NCBI GenBank assembly: GCA_031417915.1 | Contig: JANOWN010000026.1 | Span: 1-64,000, forward strand | Direction of reading: 5' to 3' | DNA from: Methylotenera_A sp031417915 | GTDB taxonomy: Bacteria > Pseudomonadota > Gammaproteobacteria > Burkholderiales > Methylophilaceae | DNA length: 64,000 bases | Shown here: piece by piece, positions 1 through 8,512 of the stretch | How the letters are laid out: each line of letters starts with the position of its first letter | Numbering within the stretch: position 1 is the stretch's first letter | Notes under the pieces: model-generated | Database searches by the model: none | The model's input: only the letters and a program-made list of their open reading frames with translations | What the model was told of the DNA's origin: nothing | Made by a program: the position numbers and the translations under genes

Positions 1-930
1 CAGAGAACTTTAAAGAAACAGGTGAGTGCTACAGGCGTTGGTTTGCATAATGGTGAAAAAGTCACGCTGACTTTGAAACCAGCCGCAATCGACACTGGCA
101 TTGTATTTGTGCGCGCCGATTTGCCCGGAGCGCCTAGCATACAAGCACAACCTGAAGCCGTGCGTGATACGCGCATGTGTTCTGCCCTAGAACACAATGG
201 CGCGCGTGTCGCCACGGTTGAGCACTTAATGTCTGCGCTGGCTGGTTTAGGTGTAGATAATATTATTGTCGAAGTCACTGCCTCTGAAATTCCCATTATG
301 GATGGCAGTTCTGGCCCATTTATTTTTTTGTTGCAGCAAGCAGGCATTACAGAACAAAACGCACCTAAAAAGTTTATTAAAATCAAAAAGTTAGTCGAAG
401 TAAAGGATGGCGATAAATGGGTGAAATTCGAGCCTTACCATGGCTTTAAAATGGATTTTACGATTGATTTCGCGCATCCTGTATTTGAACATTCTGGTCA
501 AAATGTGAAGATTGATTTTGCCGATAATTCGTATATCAAAGAAATCAGTCGCGCGCGCACTTTTGGCTTTATGCACGAGGTGGAATACCTGCGCGCCAAT
601 GGATTAGCGCGAGGTGGCAGTTTGGATAACGCCATTGTGTTGGACGAGTATCGTATTTTAAACACCGATGGTTTGCGTTACGAAGACGAATTTGCCAAAC
701 ATAAAGTGCTGGATGCGATTGGTGATTTGTATATGCTCGGCCACCCGTTGCTGGGGGCATTTACCGCATTTAAATCTGGCCATGCGCTCAATAATGCCTT
801 GTTGCGCGCGTTGCTGGCTGACTCAAGCGCTTGGGAATATGCCACTTTTGAGCATATTGAAGAAGCGCCAGCAGGTTTTCAAGAACAAACCGCGTTTTTT
901 ACGCCTAATCTCTTGCCTCATTTTAGTTAG
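1..930 (+). CDS. lpxC: UDP-3-O-acyl-N-acetylglucosamine deacetylase, 5' end missing
   Basis: LpxC removes the acetyl group from UDP-3-O-acyl-GlcNAc, the committed step of lipid A synthesis, in the cytosol. The reading frame is open from base 1 and the first seven visible residues (QRTLKKQ) already match the family N-terminus, so only about four codons lie outside the window; the GTG at 22 is not the real start. Zinc-binding and catalytic signatures are visible: VEHLMSALAG (His near visible residue 75), HKVLDAIGD (His and Asp near 234 and 238) and SGHALNNALL. IMDGSSGPF is the usual substrate-loop motif. Length and motif spacing are normal. In many Proteobacteria lpxC closes the division/cell-wall cluster; what lies upstream cannot be seen here. 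Confidence 0.97.
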   Translation, partial: QRTLKKQVSATGVGLHNGEKVTLTLKPAAIDTGIVFVRADLPGAPSIQAQPEAVRDTRMCSALEHNGARVATVEHLMSALAGLGVDNIIVEVTASEIPIMDGSSGPFIFLLQQAGITEQNAPKKFIKIKKLVEVKDGDKWVKFEPYHGFKMDFTIDFAHPVFEHSGQNVKIDFADNSYIKEISRARTFGFMHEVEYLRANGLARGGSLDNAIVLDEYRILNTDGLRYEDEFAKHKVLDAIGDLYMLGHPLLGAFTAFKSGHALNNALLRALLADSSAWEYATFEHIEEAPAGFQEQTAFFTPNLLPHFS

Positions 931-944
931 AAGGTTTTAAACCA

Positions 945-1127
945 ATGCCAATTATCCGCCTAACGATTATATTGGTGATTATTGCCACTTTTGTGTTGCT
1001 GGCGGCTTATGTTGTGACGCGCAATAAAAAATATTTAAGCTATTTAAAACAAATACTTAAGTATACGGTCTGGTGTTTCGGTGCCATATTTGTGCTGTAT
1101 TTAATGTCGCGTGTCATACGTTTCTAG
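945..1127 (+). CDS. small membrane protein of unknown function
   Basis: A 60-residue protein with two hydrophobic stretches (about residues 4-23 and 40-56) separated by a short basic segment (TRNKKYLSYLKQ), so probably a two-helix inner-membrane protein. It starts 14 bases after the lpxC stop and ends 8 bases before the start of slt, which fits an operon. I do not recognise a family. No strong ribosome-binding site is visible upstream of the ATG. Membrane-like composition and tight packing between two real genes argue that it is translated; the function is unknown. Confidence 0.6.
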   Translation: MPIIRLTIILVIIATFVLLAAYVVTRNKKYLSYLKQILKYTVWCFGAIFVLYLMSRVIRF

Positions 1128-1135
1128 TCTCCCAA

Positions 1136-3142
1136 ATGTCACACTATAAGCATTTTTTAATCATTTTATTTCTGTTAAGAGCATGCCTGGGAGCCAATAT
1201 CCATGCGGCTGCTGGCGATGATGATTTTTTGCAAGCGCGCGCTGCATACGATAAAAAAAATGCGATTGCATTATCAGAGTTCGTCTTGCAGTTACAAAAT
1301 CAAGATTATATTTTGGCGCCTTATGCCGATTATTGGTTGATGTTGCTTAACTTGGAAGATGCAGATAATCAGACCGTCACAGATTTTTTAAATACCTATA
1401 GTGAATATCCATTTGCGGATAGGTTACGTGGTGAATATCTAAAAAAATTGGCCAAAAATCAAGATTGGGAAAACTTTTCTGGTGAGATTTCAAATTTCCA
1501 ATTAGAAGATGCGGCTGTGGCTTGTTACGCAGCGGAATCTAGCGCCATATTGGGCGATGCTTCTGTGCTGCAAGGCGCGAAATCATTGTGGATGCAGCCA
1601 AAAGAGCAAGCCAGCAATTGCGCGACTTTGTACGACCGTATGCAAGCGGCTGGGGCGTTGACTGAAGAAGATATTTGGGCGCGTTTCCGTTTGGCTTTGG
1701 CCGATAGTCGCATTTCACTGGCGAAATCCATTGTTAAACGTTCTAAAACATTCGAAGCTAGCCAATATAAGTTGATTGATAAAGCTTACGCCTCGCCCAG
1801 CGTAGTGTTAGCCAAAAAATTGGTTTCGTTTAAGACACGGTTTGGGCGCGAGCTCAATTTATTCGCTTTAAATCGTCTTGCAAAAACCGATTCGCAGCAG
1901 GCTTTAAGCGCATTTAATAAAGTGGCCGATTTATTTCAGCCAGAAGATAGAAGCTATTTTTATGGCAGATTAGCGCTGCAAGCCGCGCAGCGCCAAGAGC
2001 CGCAAGCTTTGCAATGGTTTAAACTTGCAGACAAAACTGAGCTGAATAAAGATCAGTTGGCTTGGTTTGCGCGCAGTGCCTTGCGTGAAAAAAATTGGCC
2101 AGTTGTACTAAGTGCAGTTGCAAAAATGCCGCCAATTCAAGCGGAAGAGGGCGCTTGGCGCTATTGGAAAGCGCGTGCGCTTAAAGCAAAAAATCAAACG
2201 TTGGAGGCAAATACATTATTTGCCAAGCTTTCTACCGAGCGCCATTTTTACGGCTGGCTGGCGCAAGAAGAGCTGGAAGGTTTTATGTCTGCGCCACTCA
2301 ACACCTATAAAGTGACCGATTTAGAAGTGGATGAAATTGCCAATACACCAGCATTTCAGCGCGCTGAGGCATTGCAAAGACTAGATTTAAAATGGGAGGC
2401 AAAATCAGAATGGGCGCTGGCAACCAAAGATTTTGACGACAAACAATTGCTGGCTGCAGCCGAGTTTGCGGCGCGCAAAAAATGGTACGATTTAGCGATT
2501 ATTACCGCCGATAAAACCACCGAAACGCACGATTTTGCATTGCGTTATCCAATTCCTTATCGCGATTTAATGAAGCCGGCCGCGAGTGAGCAAGGCGTAG
2601 ATGAGGCTTGGGTGTATGGTATTACGCGGCAAGAAAGTCGCTTTATGCATTATGCAAAATCGGGCGTCGGCGCTTCTGGGCTTATGCAGCTCATGCCCGC
2701 TACAGCCAAGTGGGCTGCGCCGCGCGCGGGTATTAGCAATTACAACAACAGCATGATTCACGAGCTGAATACCAATATTACATTGGGCACTTATTACATG
2801 AGTCACACCCTGGAAATATTTAATGGGCAAGAAGTGATGGCCACTGCAGCGTATAATGCGGGGCCAAGTCGCGCTAAAAAATGGGTGGCCGCAATACCGC
2901 TGGAAGGCGCGATTTATGCGGAGACTATTCCTTTTAGTGAGACGCGTAGCTATGTGCAAAAAGTGATGGCCAACGCGCATTTGTACGCGACGCGTCTGGG
3001 TTTAAAAGCGATTCCGCTTAAGAAAAGATTAGGCGTTATTCCAAGCAGCAGCGGCCTTGTTATAGGCGGCGAAGATAATACTGAGCCTGAAGTAACAGAG
3101 CAAAAGCTAATTGCACCAGCTCCAATAGAAGAAACGAAATAA
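1136..3142 (+). CDS. slt: soluble lytic murein transglycosylase, Slt70 type
   Basis: Periplasmic enzyme that cleaves peptidoglycan between MurNAc and GlcNAc, forming 1,6-anhydro ends. I place the start at 1136 (MSHYKH), because the in-frame upstream extension lies inside the preceding gene and lacks a signal-like start. Residues 1 to about 24 form a signal peptide. A long alpha-helical superhelix region follows, then the C-terminal SLT domain with catalytic Glu about residue 500 in RQESRF, then GASGLMQLMPATA and ATAAYNAGPSRAKKW. The 668-residue length is normal for Slt70. The end of the signal peptide (LGANIHAAAGD) is encoded by a copy of the dispersed 35-bp palindromic element at 1184-1218, which is likely to shape the cleavage site. 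Confidence 0.95.
   Translation: MSHYKHFLIILFLLRACLGANIHAAAGDDDFLQARAAYDKKNAIALSEFVLQLQNQDYILAPYADYWLMLLNLEDADNQTVTDFLNTYSEYPFADRLRGEYLKKLAKNQDWENFSGEISNFQLEDAAVACYAAESSAILGDASVLQGAKSLWMQPKEQASNCATLYDRMQAAGALTEEDIWARFRLALADSRISLAKSIVKRSKTFEASQYKLIDKAYASPSVVLAKKLVSFKTRFGRELNLFALNRLAKTDSQQALSAFNKVADLFQPEDRSYFYGRLALQAAQRQEPQALQWFKLADKTELNKDQLAWFARSALREKNWPVVLSAVAKMPPIQAEEGAWRYWKARALKAKNQTLEANTLFAKLSTERHFYGWLAQEELEGFMSAPLNTYKVTDLEVDEIANTPAFQRAEALQRLDLKWEAKSEWALATKDFDDKQLLAAAEFAARKKWYDLAIITADKTTETHDFALRYPIPYRDLMKPAASEQGVDEAWVYGITRQESRFMHYAKSGVGASGLMQLMPATAKWAAPRAGISNYNNSMIHELNTNITLGTYYMSHTLEIFNGQEVMATAAYNAGPSRAKKWVAAIPLEGAIYAETIPFSETRSYVQKVMANAHLYATRLGLKAIPLKKRLGVIPSSSGLVIGGEDNTEPEVTEQKLIAPAPIEETK
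1184..1218 (+). repeat. 35-bp palindromic element, copy 1 (inside slt)
   Basis: The centre AATATCCATGC at 1196-1206 is exact, with left arm ending GGGAGCC and right arm GGCTGCTGGCG. It is read in the coding frame Leu-Gly-Ala-Asn-Ile-His-Ala at the signal peptide cleavage region. Its flanks also match the copy in rsmE (LGANIHGGAGD), so these two form a sub-type. Confidence 0.85.
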
Positions 3143-3148
3143 GTAAAA

Positions 3149-4114
3149 ATGACCATTAAGAAAATTGTAGTATTGGGTGGCGCAGGTTTTGTGGGCAGTT
3201 GTTTGGTGACAAAATTGGACGAGGCTGGCTACCAAGTGAAAGTGCTCACTAGACGGCGCGAAAGCGCCAAGCACCTGATTTTATTGCCAAAGTGCGAAGT
3301 GGTGGAATGTCATTTGCCCAATACCTATGCGCTAAAAGATGAATTAAAAGGCTATGATGCGGTGATTAATTTGGTCGGCATTTTGCACGAAGATGGCAAT
3401 AGCACGTTTGAGGCGATGCACCATCAATTGCCGCGCCGCGTGGCGCAAATATGCGAAGAATTGAATATCAATCGTTTGCTACATATGAGTGCCCTGCAGG
3501 CAAACATCCATGCGCCTAGCCAGTACCTTAAAAGTAAAGCGATGGGCGAAGCGACGATTAATGAATTCAGCAAAAAGTTCGACATCACTATTTTTAAACC
3601 ATCGGTGATATTTGGTCGCGGCGATAGTTTTATCAATCTATTCGCTAATTTAGTAAAGTTTTTACCCGTAATTTTTTTAGCAAAACCCAAAGCAAAATTT
3701 CAGCCGATTTGGGTAGAAGATGTTGCGCAATGTTTTATGAATGCGCTAGAAAACACCGCAACTTATGGCAAAACTTACGAGCTGGGCGGGCCGAGCGTTT
3801 ACACCTTGCGTGAGCTGGTGCAAAAAGTGATGGCAATTTTAGGCAGACAACGCCCGATTTTCGGCTTAAACGATACTTTATCGATGGCGCAAGGTTTTAT
3901 GTTGGAGCTGATGCCGATTAAGCTGATGACGCGCGACAATATTCGCTCTATGCAGGTAGATAGTATATGCAGTGTGCAGATTGCGCCTGAGCTTGGTATT
4001 GTGCCAACTTCGTTGGACGTCATCGTGCCAGAATACTTGCTCAATGCATCGCCACGTGCTGCTTACGATGCTTTCCGCCGCGCCGCAGGGCGTGCCATTA
4101 GTGCAAGAAGGTAA
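3149..4114 (+). CDS. NAD(P)-binding epimerase/dehydratase family protein, complex-I NDUFA9-like
   Basis: Extended short-chain dehydrogenase/reductase of 321 residues with an N-terminal Rossmann motif (GGAGFVGSCL, residues 10-19) and the family segments VINLVGIL, SKAMGEA and KPSVIFGRGDSF. It is closest to the NDUFA9-like or complex-I-associated NAD(P)-binding proteins, which often lie beside cca in betaproteobacteria. The substrate is unknown. It starts 6 bases after slt and ends 1 base before the cca ATG, so slt, this gene and cca are probably co-transcribed. Residues of the segment MSALQANIHAPSQYL come from a copy of the dispersed palindrome at 3491-3525. From memory, homologues have a same-length Ala-Asp-Pro-type stretch here, so the copy replaces rather than inserts. 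Confidence 0.85.
   Translation: MTIKKIVVLGGAGFVGSCLVTKLDEAGYQVKVLTRRRESAKHLILLPKCEVVECHLPNTYALKDELKGYDAVINLVGILHEDGNSTFEAMHHQLPRRVAQICEELNINRLLHMSALQANIHAPSQYLKSKAMGEATINEFSKKFDITIFKPSVIFGRGDSFINLFANLVKFLPVIFLAKPKAKFQPIWVEDVAQCFMNALENTATYGKTYELGGPSVYTLRELVQKVMAILGRQRPIFGLNDTLSMAQGFMLELMPIKLMTRDNIRSMQVDSICSVQIAPELGIVPTSLDVIVPEYLLNASPRAAYDAFRRAAGRAISARR
3491..3525 (+). repeat. 35-bp palindromic element, copy 2 (inside the epimerase gene)
   Basis: Left arm GCCCTGCAGGC, centre AACATCCATGC (one change from consensus) and a degenerate right arm. The coding frame gives Ala-Leu-Gln-Ala-Asn-Ile-His-Ala. Confidence 0.8.
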
Positions 4115-4115
4115 C

Positions 4116-5339
4116 ATGCAAGCTTACTGTGTAGGTGGCGCGGTGCGTGACGAGCTGCTTGGTCTAGCAGTAAAAGATAAAGACTTTGTCGTGGTAGGCA
4201 CTACCCCCCAGGCCATGCTGGATGCGGGCTACAGGCCGGTCGGAAAAGACTTCCCAGTGTTTCTTCACCCAAAAACGCATGATGAATATGCGCTTGCGCG
4301 CACTGAGCGCAAAACTGGCGCTGGTTACAAAGGTTTTGTGGTGCACGCCTCACCTGAGGTGACGCTAGAAGAAGATTTAGCGCGCCGTGATTTAACCATT
4401 AACGCGATTGCTAAAGGTGCAGACGGTAAGTTGATTGACCCGTTCAACGGTTTAGCCGATTTAAAAACTAAAACGCTGCGCCATGTGAGCGATGCCTTCG
4501 CTGAAGACCCAGTGCGTATTCTGCGCGCAGCGCGGTTTGCGGCGCGGTTTATTGACTTTACCATTGCGCCAGAAACCTTGGCTTTGATGCGTCAAATGGT
4601 GCAAAATGGTGAGGTGGATGCGCTAGTGCCAGAGCGTGTTTGGCAAGAGTTAAGTAAAGGTTTAATGGAAGCTAAACCCAGTCGCATGTTTGAGGTGCTT
4701 CGTAGCTGCGGCGCGCTGCAAAAAATTCTGCCCGAGCTCGATAAATTATGGGGTGTGCCGCAACCACCGCAGCATCACCCAGAAATCGATACTGGCGTAC
4801 ATGTAATGATGGTGATTGATTACGCCGCCAAACAAAATTTTACGTTGCCTGTGCGCTTTGCTGCGCTGGTGCACGACCTTGGTAAAGGCACTACGCCAGC
4901 AGACATTCTGCCGCGCCATATCGGGCACGAGGTGCGCAGCGTGAGTTTGCTAAAAGACGTATGCAAGCGCCTAAGAGTGCCGAATGATTGTAAAGAACTC
5001 GCGCACATTGTCGCCAAGTTTCATGGCAAATTGCATCAAGTGCTAAAAATGAAACCAAGCACTTTAGTTGAGTTTTTAACCGAGCTCGATGCTTTTCGGC
5101 AGCCTGAAAGATTTAAAGATTTTTTAAAAGCGTGCGAGTGCGACAGCCGTGGCAGAACAGGTTTAGAAAATAGTGCGTTACCTGAAACAGTCTTGATTTT
5201 AAGGGCTCTGCAAGCCGCACAGAATATAGATGCTGGCGCGATTGCACAACAACATACAGCGCCTGAAAAGATTAAAGTAGCTATTTTTGAGGCAAGGCTA
5301 GAAGCGGTAAAACATGCGATTCCGTCATTCCGTACTTGA
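4116..5339 (+). CDS. cca: multifunctional CCA tRNA nucleotidyltransferase with HD domain
   Basis: Adds and repairs the 3' CCA end of tRNAs without a template. I chose the ATG at 4116 (MQAYCVGGAVRD): it gives the canonical N-terminus, follows a ribosome-binding site AAGAAGG, and comes 1 base after the previous stop. The nucleotide-binding motif GGAVRD is at residues 7-12, catalytic Asp21 and Asp23 are in KDKDFVV, and ARRDLTINAIA is the usual template-recognition motif. The HD phosphohydrolase domain shows VHDLGKG with His253 and Asp254. At 407 residues it is the long, multifunctional form. Its last codons (IPSFRT and stop) run into an intergenic hairpin repeat, so the C-terminus was probably modified by that repeat. 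Confidence 0.95.
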   Translation: MQAYCVGGAVRDELLGLAVKDKDFVVVGTTPQAMLDAGYRPVGKDFPVFLHPKTHDEYALARTERKTGAGYKGFVVHASPEVTLEEDLARRDLTINAIAKGADGKLIDPFNGLADLKTKTLRHVSDAFAEDPVRILRAARFAARFIDFTIAPETLALMRQMVQNGEVDALVPERVWQELSKGLMEAKPSRMFEVLRSCGALQKILPELDKLWGVPQPPQHHPEIDTGVHVMMVIDYAAKQNFTLPVRFAALVHDLGKGTTPADILPRHIGHEVRSVSLLKDVCKRLRVPNDCKELAHIVAKFHGKLHQVLKMKPSTLVEFLTELDAFRQPERFKDFLKACECDSRGRTGLENSALPETVLILRALQAAQNIDAGAIAQQHTAPEKIKVAIFEARLEAVKHAIPSFRT

Positions 5340-5347
5340 TACGGAAT
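5327..5347. repeat. hairpin repeat of the GTCATTCC...GGAATCCAG type, overlapping the cca 3' end
   Basis: Arms ATTCCGTA (5327-5334) and TACGGAAT (5340-5347) are perfect, with a 5-base loop. The surrounding words GTCATTCC and GGAATCCAGTG recur at 30815-30854, and a related hairpin lies at 51445-51464. It covers the cca stop codon and may act as a 3' mRNA stabiliser or weak terminator. Confidence 0.7.
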
Positions 5348-5382
5348 CCAGTGACTTTATAAATAGGTTAATGCAAGTCGAG

Positions 5383-6225
5383 TTATATTATTCTATTGAG
5401 GTGGAATGCTGACTTTGAAATAAATGGTTGAATCCATTTTTCATTATTCTGAGAAAATATAAATCTAGAGCAATTTGATGCTATTCGTCTATTAAACTCT
5501 TTTATTGTGGCTGGATTTGGAGTTTTGTAACCTTCCACAGCATCTTCACGCCATGTTGCCCATAGTGTTATGTTGCTTGTTATTGGAAGTGATACCTCAG
5601 AATTTTTATTGGCGATGCCAATGCTTTCGAAGAAGAAAACTGGATTATCGCTTGTTAAAAATGTGCAATTATCTTGAACCCAGAAAATCCATTTCATTGA
5701 ACTGAGAAGATGAATAAAATTTGGACTATCAGTCATTATCGTTTGATACCATATTTCATTCGTTTTTGAACCACTCATTCTATTTTTTAAAATTGAATCT
5801 ATCTCAGCTTTTCTGAGTAAAGCCATTTCTGAAAGGGTAGGGTTCTCTTTCACTAAGTCATCTATTTCTTGATGAAGCTCCTTATTTAAACTTAAAGCTA
5901 CATCAGGAATTAAAGACTCAACTTTTTCTTTTCCTTTGGGTACCCTTTTAATAAGTTTATATATATATTGAGAAAATACTAATTTTTCGTTAGCGGTTAA
6001 TAATTGCATATCCCAAATTCTACTCAATACTTCATTAGCGGGGTTTTCAATTTCTTCTGTTAAATGCTTTTCTAAATAATCCGTATAAAAATTATTTTGA
6101 TTCGCAGTGCTTTTTACTTGAGTTTGGTAACTTGTATTTTCTTTTTTATCAAAAACCCAAATGTTGTTAGTTGATTCTGGGCAAAATCCTTTTAAATAAT
6201 ATCGAGGTACATAATGATCGCCCAT
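5383..6225 (-). CDS. DUF4238 domain protein
   Basis: A 280-residue protein whose N-terminus (MGDHYVPRYYLKGFCPE, then IWVFDKK) is the signature of the DUF4238 family; the motif LTSDNPVFFF near residue 195 is also typical. The biochemical function is unknown. These proteins are patchily distributed and often lie in accessory or defence-associated regions. The gene is visibly more AT-rich than its neighbours, uses A/T-ending codons, and sits between core genes cca and slmA, which suggests recent acquisition. It ends 4 bases upstream of the slmA coding end on the same strand, so it begins just after slmA and could be read from the slmA promoter. Confidence 0.75.
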   Translation of the reverse strand: MGDHYVPRYYLKGFCPESTNNIWVFDKKENTSYQTQVKSTANQNNFYTDYLEKHLTEEIENPANEVLSRIWDMQLLTANEKLVFSQYIYKLIKRVPKGKEKVESLIPDVALSLNKELHQEIDDLVKENPTLSEMALLRKAEIDSILKNRMSGSKTNEIWYQTIMTDSPNFIHLLSSMKWIFWVQDNCTFLTSDNPVFFFESIGIANKNSEVSLPITSNITLWATWREDAVEGYKTPNPATIKEFNRRIASNCSRFIFSQNNEKWIQPFISKSAFHLNRII

Positions 6226-6229
6226 TACT

Positions 6230-6787
6230 TTAGCTTAATAAGTTTATTTGCTGCTGTGCCAAGTTGGTTGGAATGCGCTTAAATCCACTCTTGGCGTATT
6301 GGTGCCAACGGCCAATTACATAGCAAATCATCAGATTAGCTTGCGCTTCAGGCATGATTTTTTTGCCAGTACCTGCCACGGCGATTTTAAGGCTTTGTTT
6401 AAGCGAAGCTTCTAGCCTATCGTAAAGCTGGTTAATACGTGTTTGCAGGTGTTCTTCTTCGTTCACCAGCGAGTCACCAATCAGGACACGCGTCATCCCT
6501 GGGTTTTTCTCGGCAAATTTAAGCAGCATGTTGACAATAAGTTGCACCTGTTTTGCACCATCTTTTTCATCTTTGGTGATTTTGTTAATCACACCAAAAA
6601 TGGAAACCTCGATAAATTCGATTAAGTTTTCGAACATTTGCGCTTTATTGGCAAAGTGACGATATAGCGCGGCCTCAGATACGTCTAGCTTTGCGGCGAG
6701 TGCGGCGGTGGTGATTTTCTCGCGCTTTGGATTCTCTAACATCTTGGCGAGCGTTTCTAATATTTGCTGTTTGCGGTCTGAAGCCAC
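6230..6787 (-). CDS. slmA: nucleoid occlusion factor SlmA, TetR family
   Basis: SlmA binds specific chromosomal sites and blocks FtsZ assembly over the nucleoid. The 185-residue protein has an N-terminal TetR-type helix-turn-helix (about residues 23-50: ITTAALAAKLDVSEAALYRH) and a C-terminal dimerisation domain ending in GRWHQYAKSGFKRIPT, which is characteristic of SlmA rather than other TetR regulators. Start at 6787 follows an AAGGAGAA ribosome-binding site, which supports it. It is followed on the same strand by the DUF4238 gene and preceded by a HAD phosphatase gene. In other betaproteobacteria slmA is likewise near argB and a pyrimidine 5'-nucleotidase, so this is a conserved neighbourhood. 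Confidence 0.93.
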   Translation of the reverse strand: MASDRKQQILETLAKMLENPKREKITTAALAAKLDVSEAALYRHFANKAQMFENLIEFIEVSIFGVINKITKDEKDGAKQVQLIVNMLLKFAEKNPGMTRVLIGDSLVNEEEHLQTRINQLYDRLEASLKQSLKIAVAGTGKKIMPEAQANLMICYVIGRWHQYAKSGFKRIPTNLAQQQINLLS

Positions 6788-6826
6788 ATTATTCTCCTTA
6801 AGTCTGTTCTAGTTTTGTTGAATCTA

Positions 6827-7459
6827 TTATAGCTTAAGGTGAGTGAGTGCTAACACCGAACTGATACGATAATCCACAAAATTTGGTTTTTGCAGTTTTT
6901 TGGTCACCCAAATCGTTTGCATGCCGAGGCGTTTTGCGGTCATCAATGCAGGCAGATTATCTTCTAGTAGCACGCAATTGCTAGGCTTAGTTTTGATGGT
7001 TTTAAGCAACATTTGAAAGCCGCGCACGCTAGGTTTAGCGTGAAACTTGGTGGATTCCACGCTGAATACCAACTCGAAACAATCACCGATGCCGAGTAAA
7101 TCGAGCACGCGAAATGCGTAGCTACGTGGCGCATTGGTGAATATTACTTTGCGGCCGTGCAAGGCTTGCAGCATGTGGCGCAAGCGTTTGGTTTGCAGTA
7201 CCATTTCTGGCAGTGTGATGAGTTTGTGTGTTTCATTCAGAAAGTGATAGGGGTTAACACCATGATGGCGCATGAGCCCTTTAAGTGTTGCACCATACAC
7301 GCGCCAATAGTGCTGACGCAGCTTATGTGCGGCGGTTTCGTCCATTTCTAGTTCATCCATGATGTATTGCGTCATGGTGCGATTCATCACCGGGAAGATG
7401 TGGGCAGACGCGTTGTGGAGTGTGTCGTCGAGATCGAAAATCCAAATCTTACTAGACAT
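6827..7459 (-). CDS. HAD-superfamily pyrimidine 5'-nucleotidase
   Basis: The 210-residue protein opens with the HAD motif I (WIFDLDDTL; nucleophile Asp9, acid/base Asp11) and has the later motifs VIFTNAPRSYA (motif II Thr) and VLLEDNLPALMTAKRLGM (motif IV acidic residues). This arrangement matches the SDT1/YjjG-like pyrimidine 5'-nucleotidases, which dephosphorylate UMP/CMP-type nucleotides. Substrate assignment is by family only. It lies between slmA and argB on the same strand, a common order in betaproteobacteria. A 126-bp structured intergenic element fills the gap to argB. Confidence 0.85.
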   Translation of the reverse strand: MSSKIWIFDLDDTLHNASAHIFPVMNRTMTQYIMDELEMDETAAHKLRQHYWRVYGATLKGLMRHHGVNPYHFLNETHKLITLPEMVLQTKRLRHMLQALHGRKVIFTNAPRSYAFRVLDLLGIGDCFELVFSVESTKFHAKPSVRGFQMLLKTIKTKPSNCVLLEDNLPALMTAKRLGMQTIWVTKKLQKPNFVDYRISSVLALTHLKL

Positions 7460-7461
7460 TT

Positions 7462-7587
7462 ATTCCAGCCTCAGTTCGAAGCCAAGACAAGGCGACAACG
7501 AAAAACTGAGGCAGACAGTATGGGTTATACGACTACGAAGTTTTGAGGCGGTCAACACAGTATTGGCGATGCAACGAGAGCTGGAAT
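7462..7587. repeat. structured intergenic element between argB and the nucleotidase gene
   Basis: The whole gap is bounded by inverted 8-mers ATTCCAGC (7462-7469) and GCTGGAAT (7580-7587). Inside it the arms CCTCAGTT (7469-7476) and AACTGAGG (7504-7511) form a second perfect stem. The boundaries coincide almost exactly with the gap, ending at the argB stop codon. This looks like a small non-coding repeat element; no other copy is in the window. Confidence 0.5.
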
Positions 7588-8472
7588 TTATTTAGCCTTT
7601 ATTAGGGTGCCTACACCCTCATCTGTCAATACTTCAAGTAAAAGTGCATGCTCAACCCGCCCATCAATAATATGCACAGTTTTAACGCCGCTCCTTGCTG
7701 CATCAAGTGCTGAGCTAATCTTGGGCAACATGCCGCCAGAAAGCGTGCCATCCGCCACTAAATCGTCAATATTTTTTGGTGTTAAGCCAGTCAGTAGTTT
7801 GCCATTTTTATCCAGCACGCCAGGCGTGTTGGTGAGTAGAATAAGCTTTTCTGCCCCTAAAATCTCTGCTAACTTGCCTGCCACCACGTCGGCATTAATG
7901 TTGTAGGTTTCATTGTCTGCGCCCACGCCAATCGGTGCAACCACGGGGATAAAATCGCCGGTATCCAAAAAGTTGATGATGCTGGGGTCAATCGCGGTGA
8001 TTTCTCCCACTTGGCCGACATCTATCATTTTTGTCGGGTCGCTCAAGTCTTCCATTAGCAGTTTGTGCGCATGAATAAAATTGCCATCTTGCCCCGTTAA
8101 GCCCACCGCTTTGCCGCCGTGACGATTGATGAGATTGACAATTTCTTTATTCACTTGCCCGCCCAACACCATTTCCACCACGTCCATGGTCTCAGCATCC
8201 GTCACGCGCATGCCTTGAATAAATTCGCCTTTTTTACCCAGTTTATCTAGCATCTCATTGATTTGCGGGCCACCACCATGTACCACCACAGGGTTCATGC
8301 CGACGAGCTTAAGCAACACCACATCCTGCGCAAAGCAGTGTTTAAGATGTTCGTCAGTCATGGCATTGCCACCGTATTTAATGACGATAGTTTTATCGAA
8401 AAAGCGCTTAATGTAAGGCAAGGCCTCGGCCAGAATTTGCGCTTTTTGTGCGGGTTTAATGTCAGTTTGCAT
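7588..8472 (-). CDS. argB: acetylglutamate kinase
   Basis: Phosphorylates N-acetylglutamate, the second step of arginine synthesis, in the cytosol. The 294-residue protein has the amino-acid-kinase motifs VIKYGGNAM (Lys near 29), VVHGGGPQINEML and VNLINRHGGKAVGLTGQDG, and the C-terminal nucleotide-binding segment DGTLSGGMLPKISSALDA. Length is typical. It lies 40 bases downstream of argA on the same strand, so the first two arginine enzymes are probably co-transcribed. The start at 8472 follows AAGAGAAC at a suitable distance. Confidence 0.96.
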   Translation of the reverse strand: MQTDIKPAQKAQILAEALPYIKRFFDKTIVIKYGGNAMTDEHLKHCFAQDVVLLKLVGMNPVVVHGGGPQINEMLDKLGKKGEFIQGMRVTDAETMDVVEMVLGGQVNKEIVNLINRHGGKAVGLTGQDGNFIHAHKLLMEDLSDPTKMIDVGQVGEITAIDPSIINFLDTGDFIPVVAPIGVGADNETYNINADVVAGKLAEILGAEKLILLTNTPGVLDKNGKLLTGLTPKNIDDLVADGTLSGGMLPKISSALDAARSGVKTVHIIDGRVEHALLLEVLTDEGVGTLIKAK

Positions 8473-8512
8473 AATGTTCTCTTAAAGTTACTGTTATTGT
8501 ACTAAAAAACGG

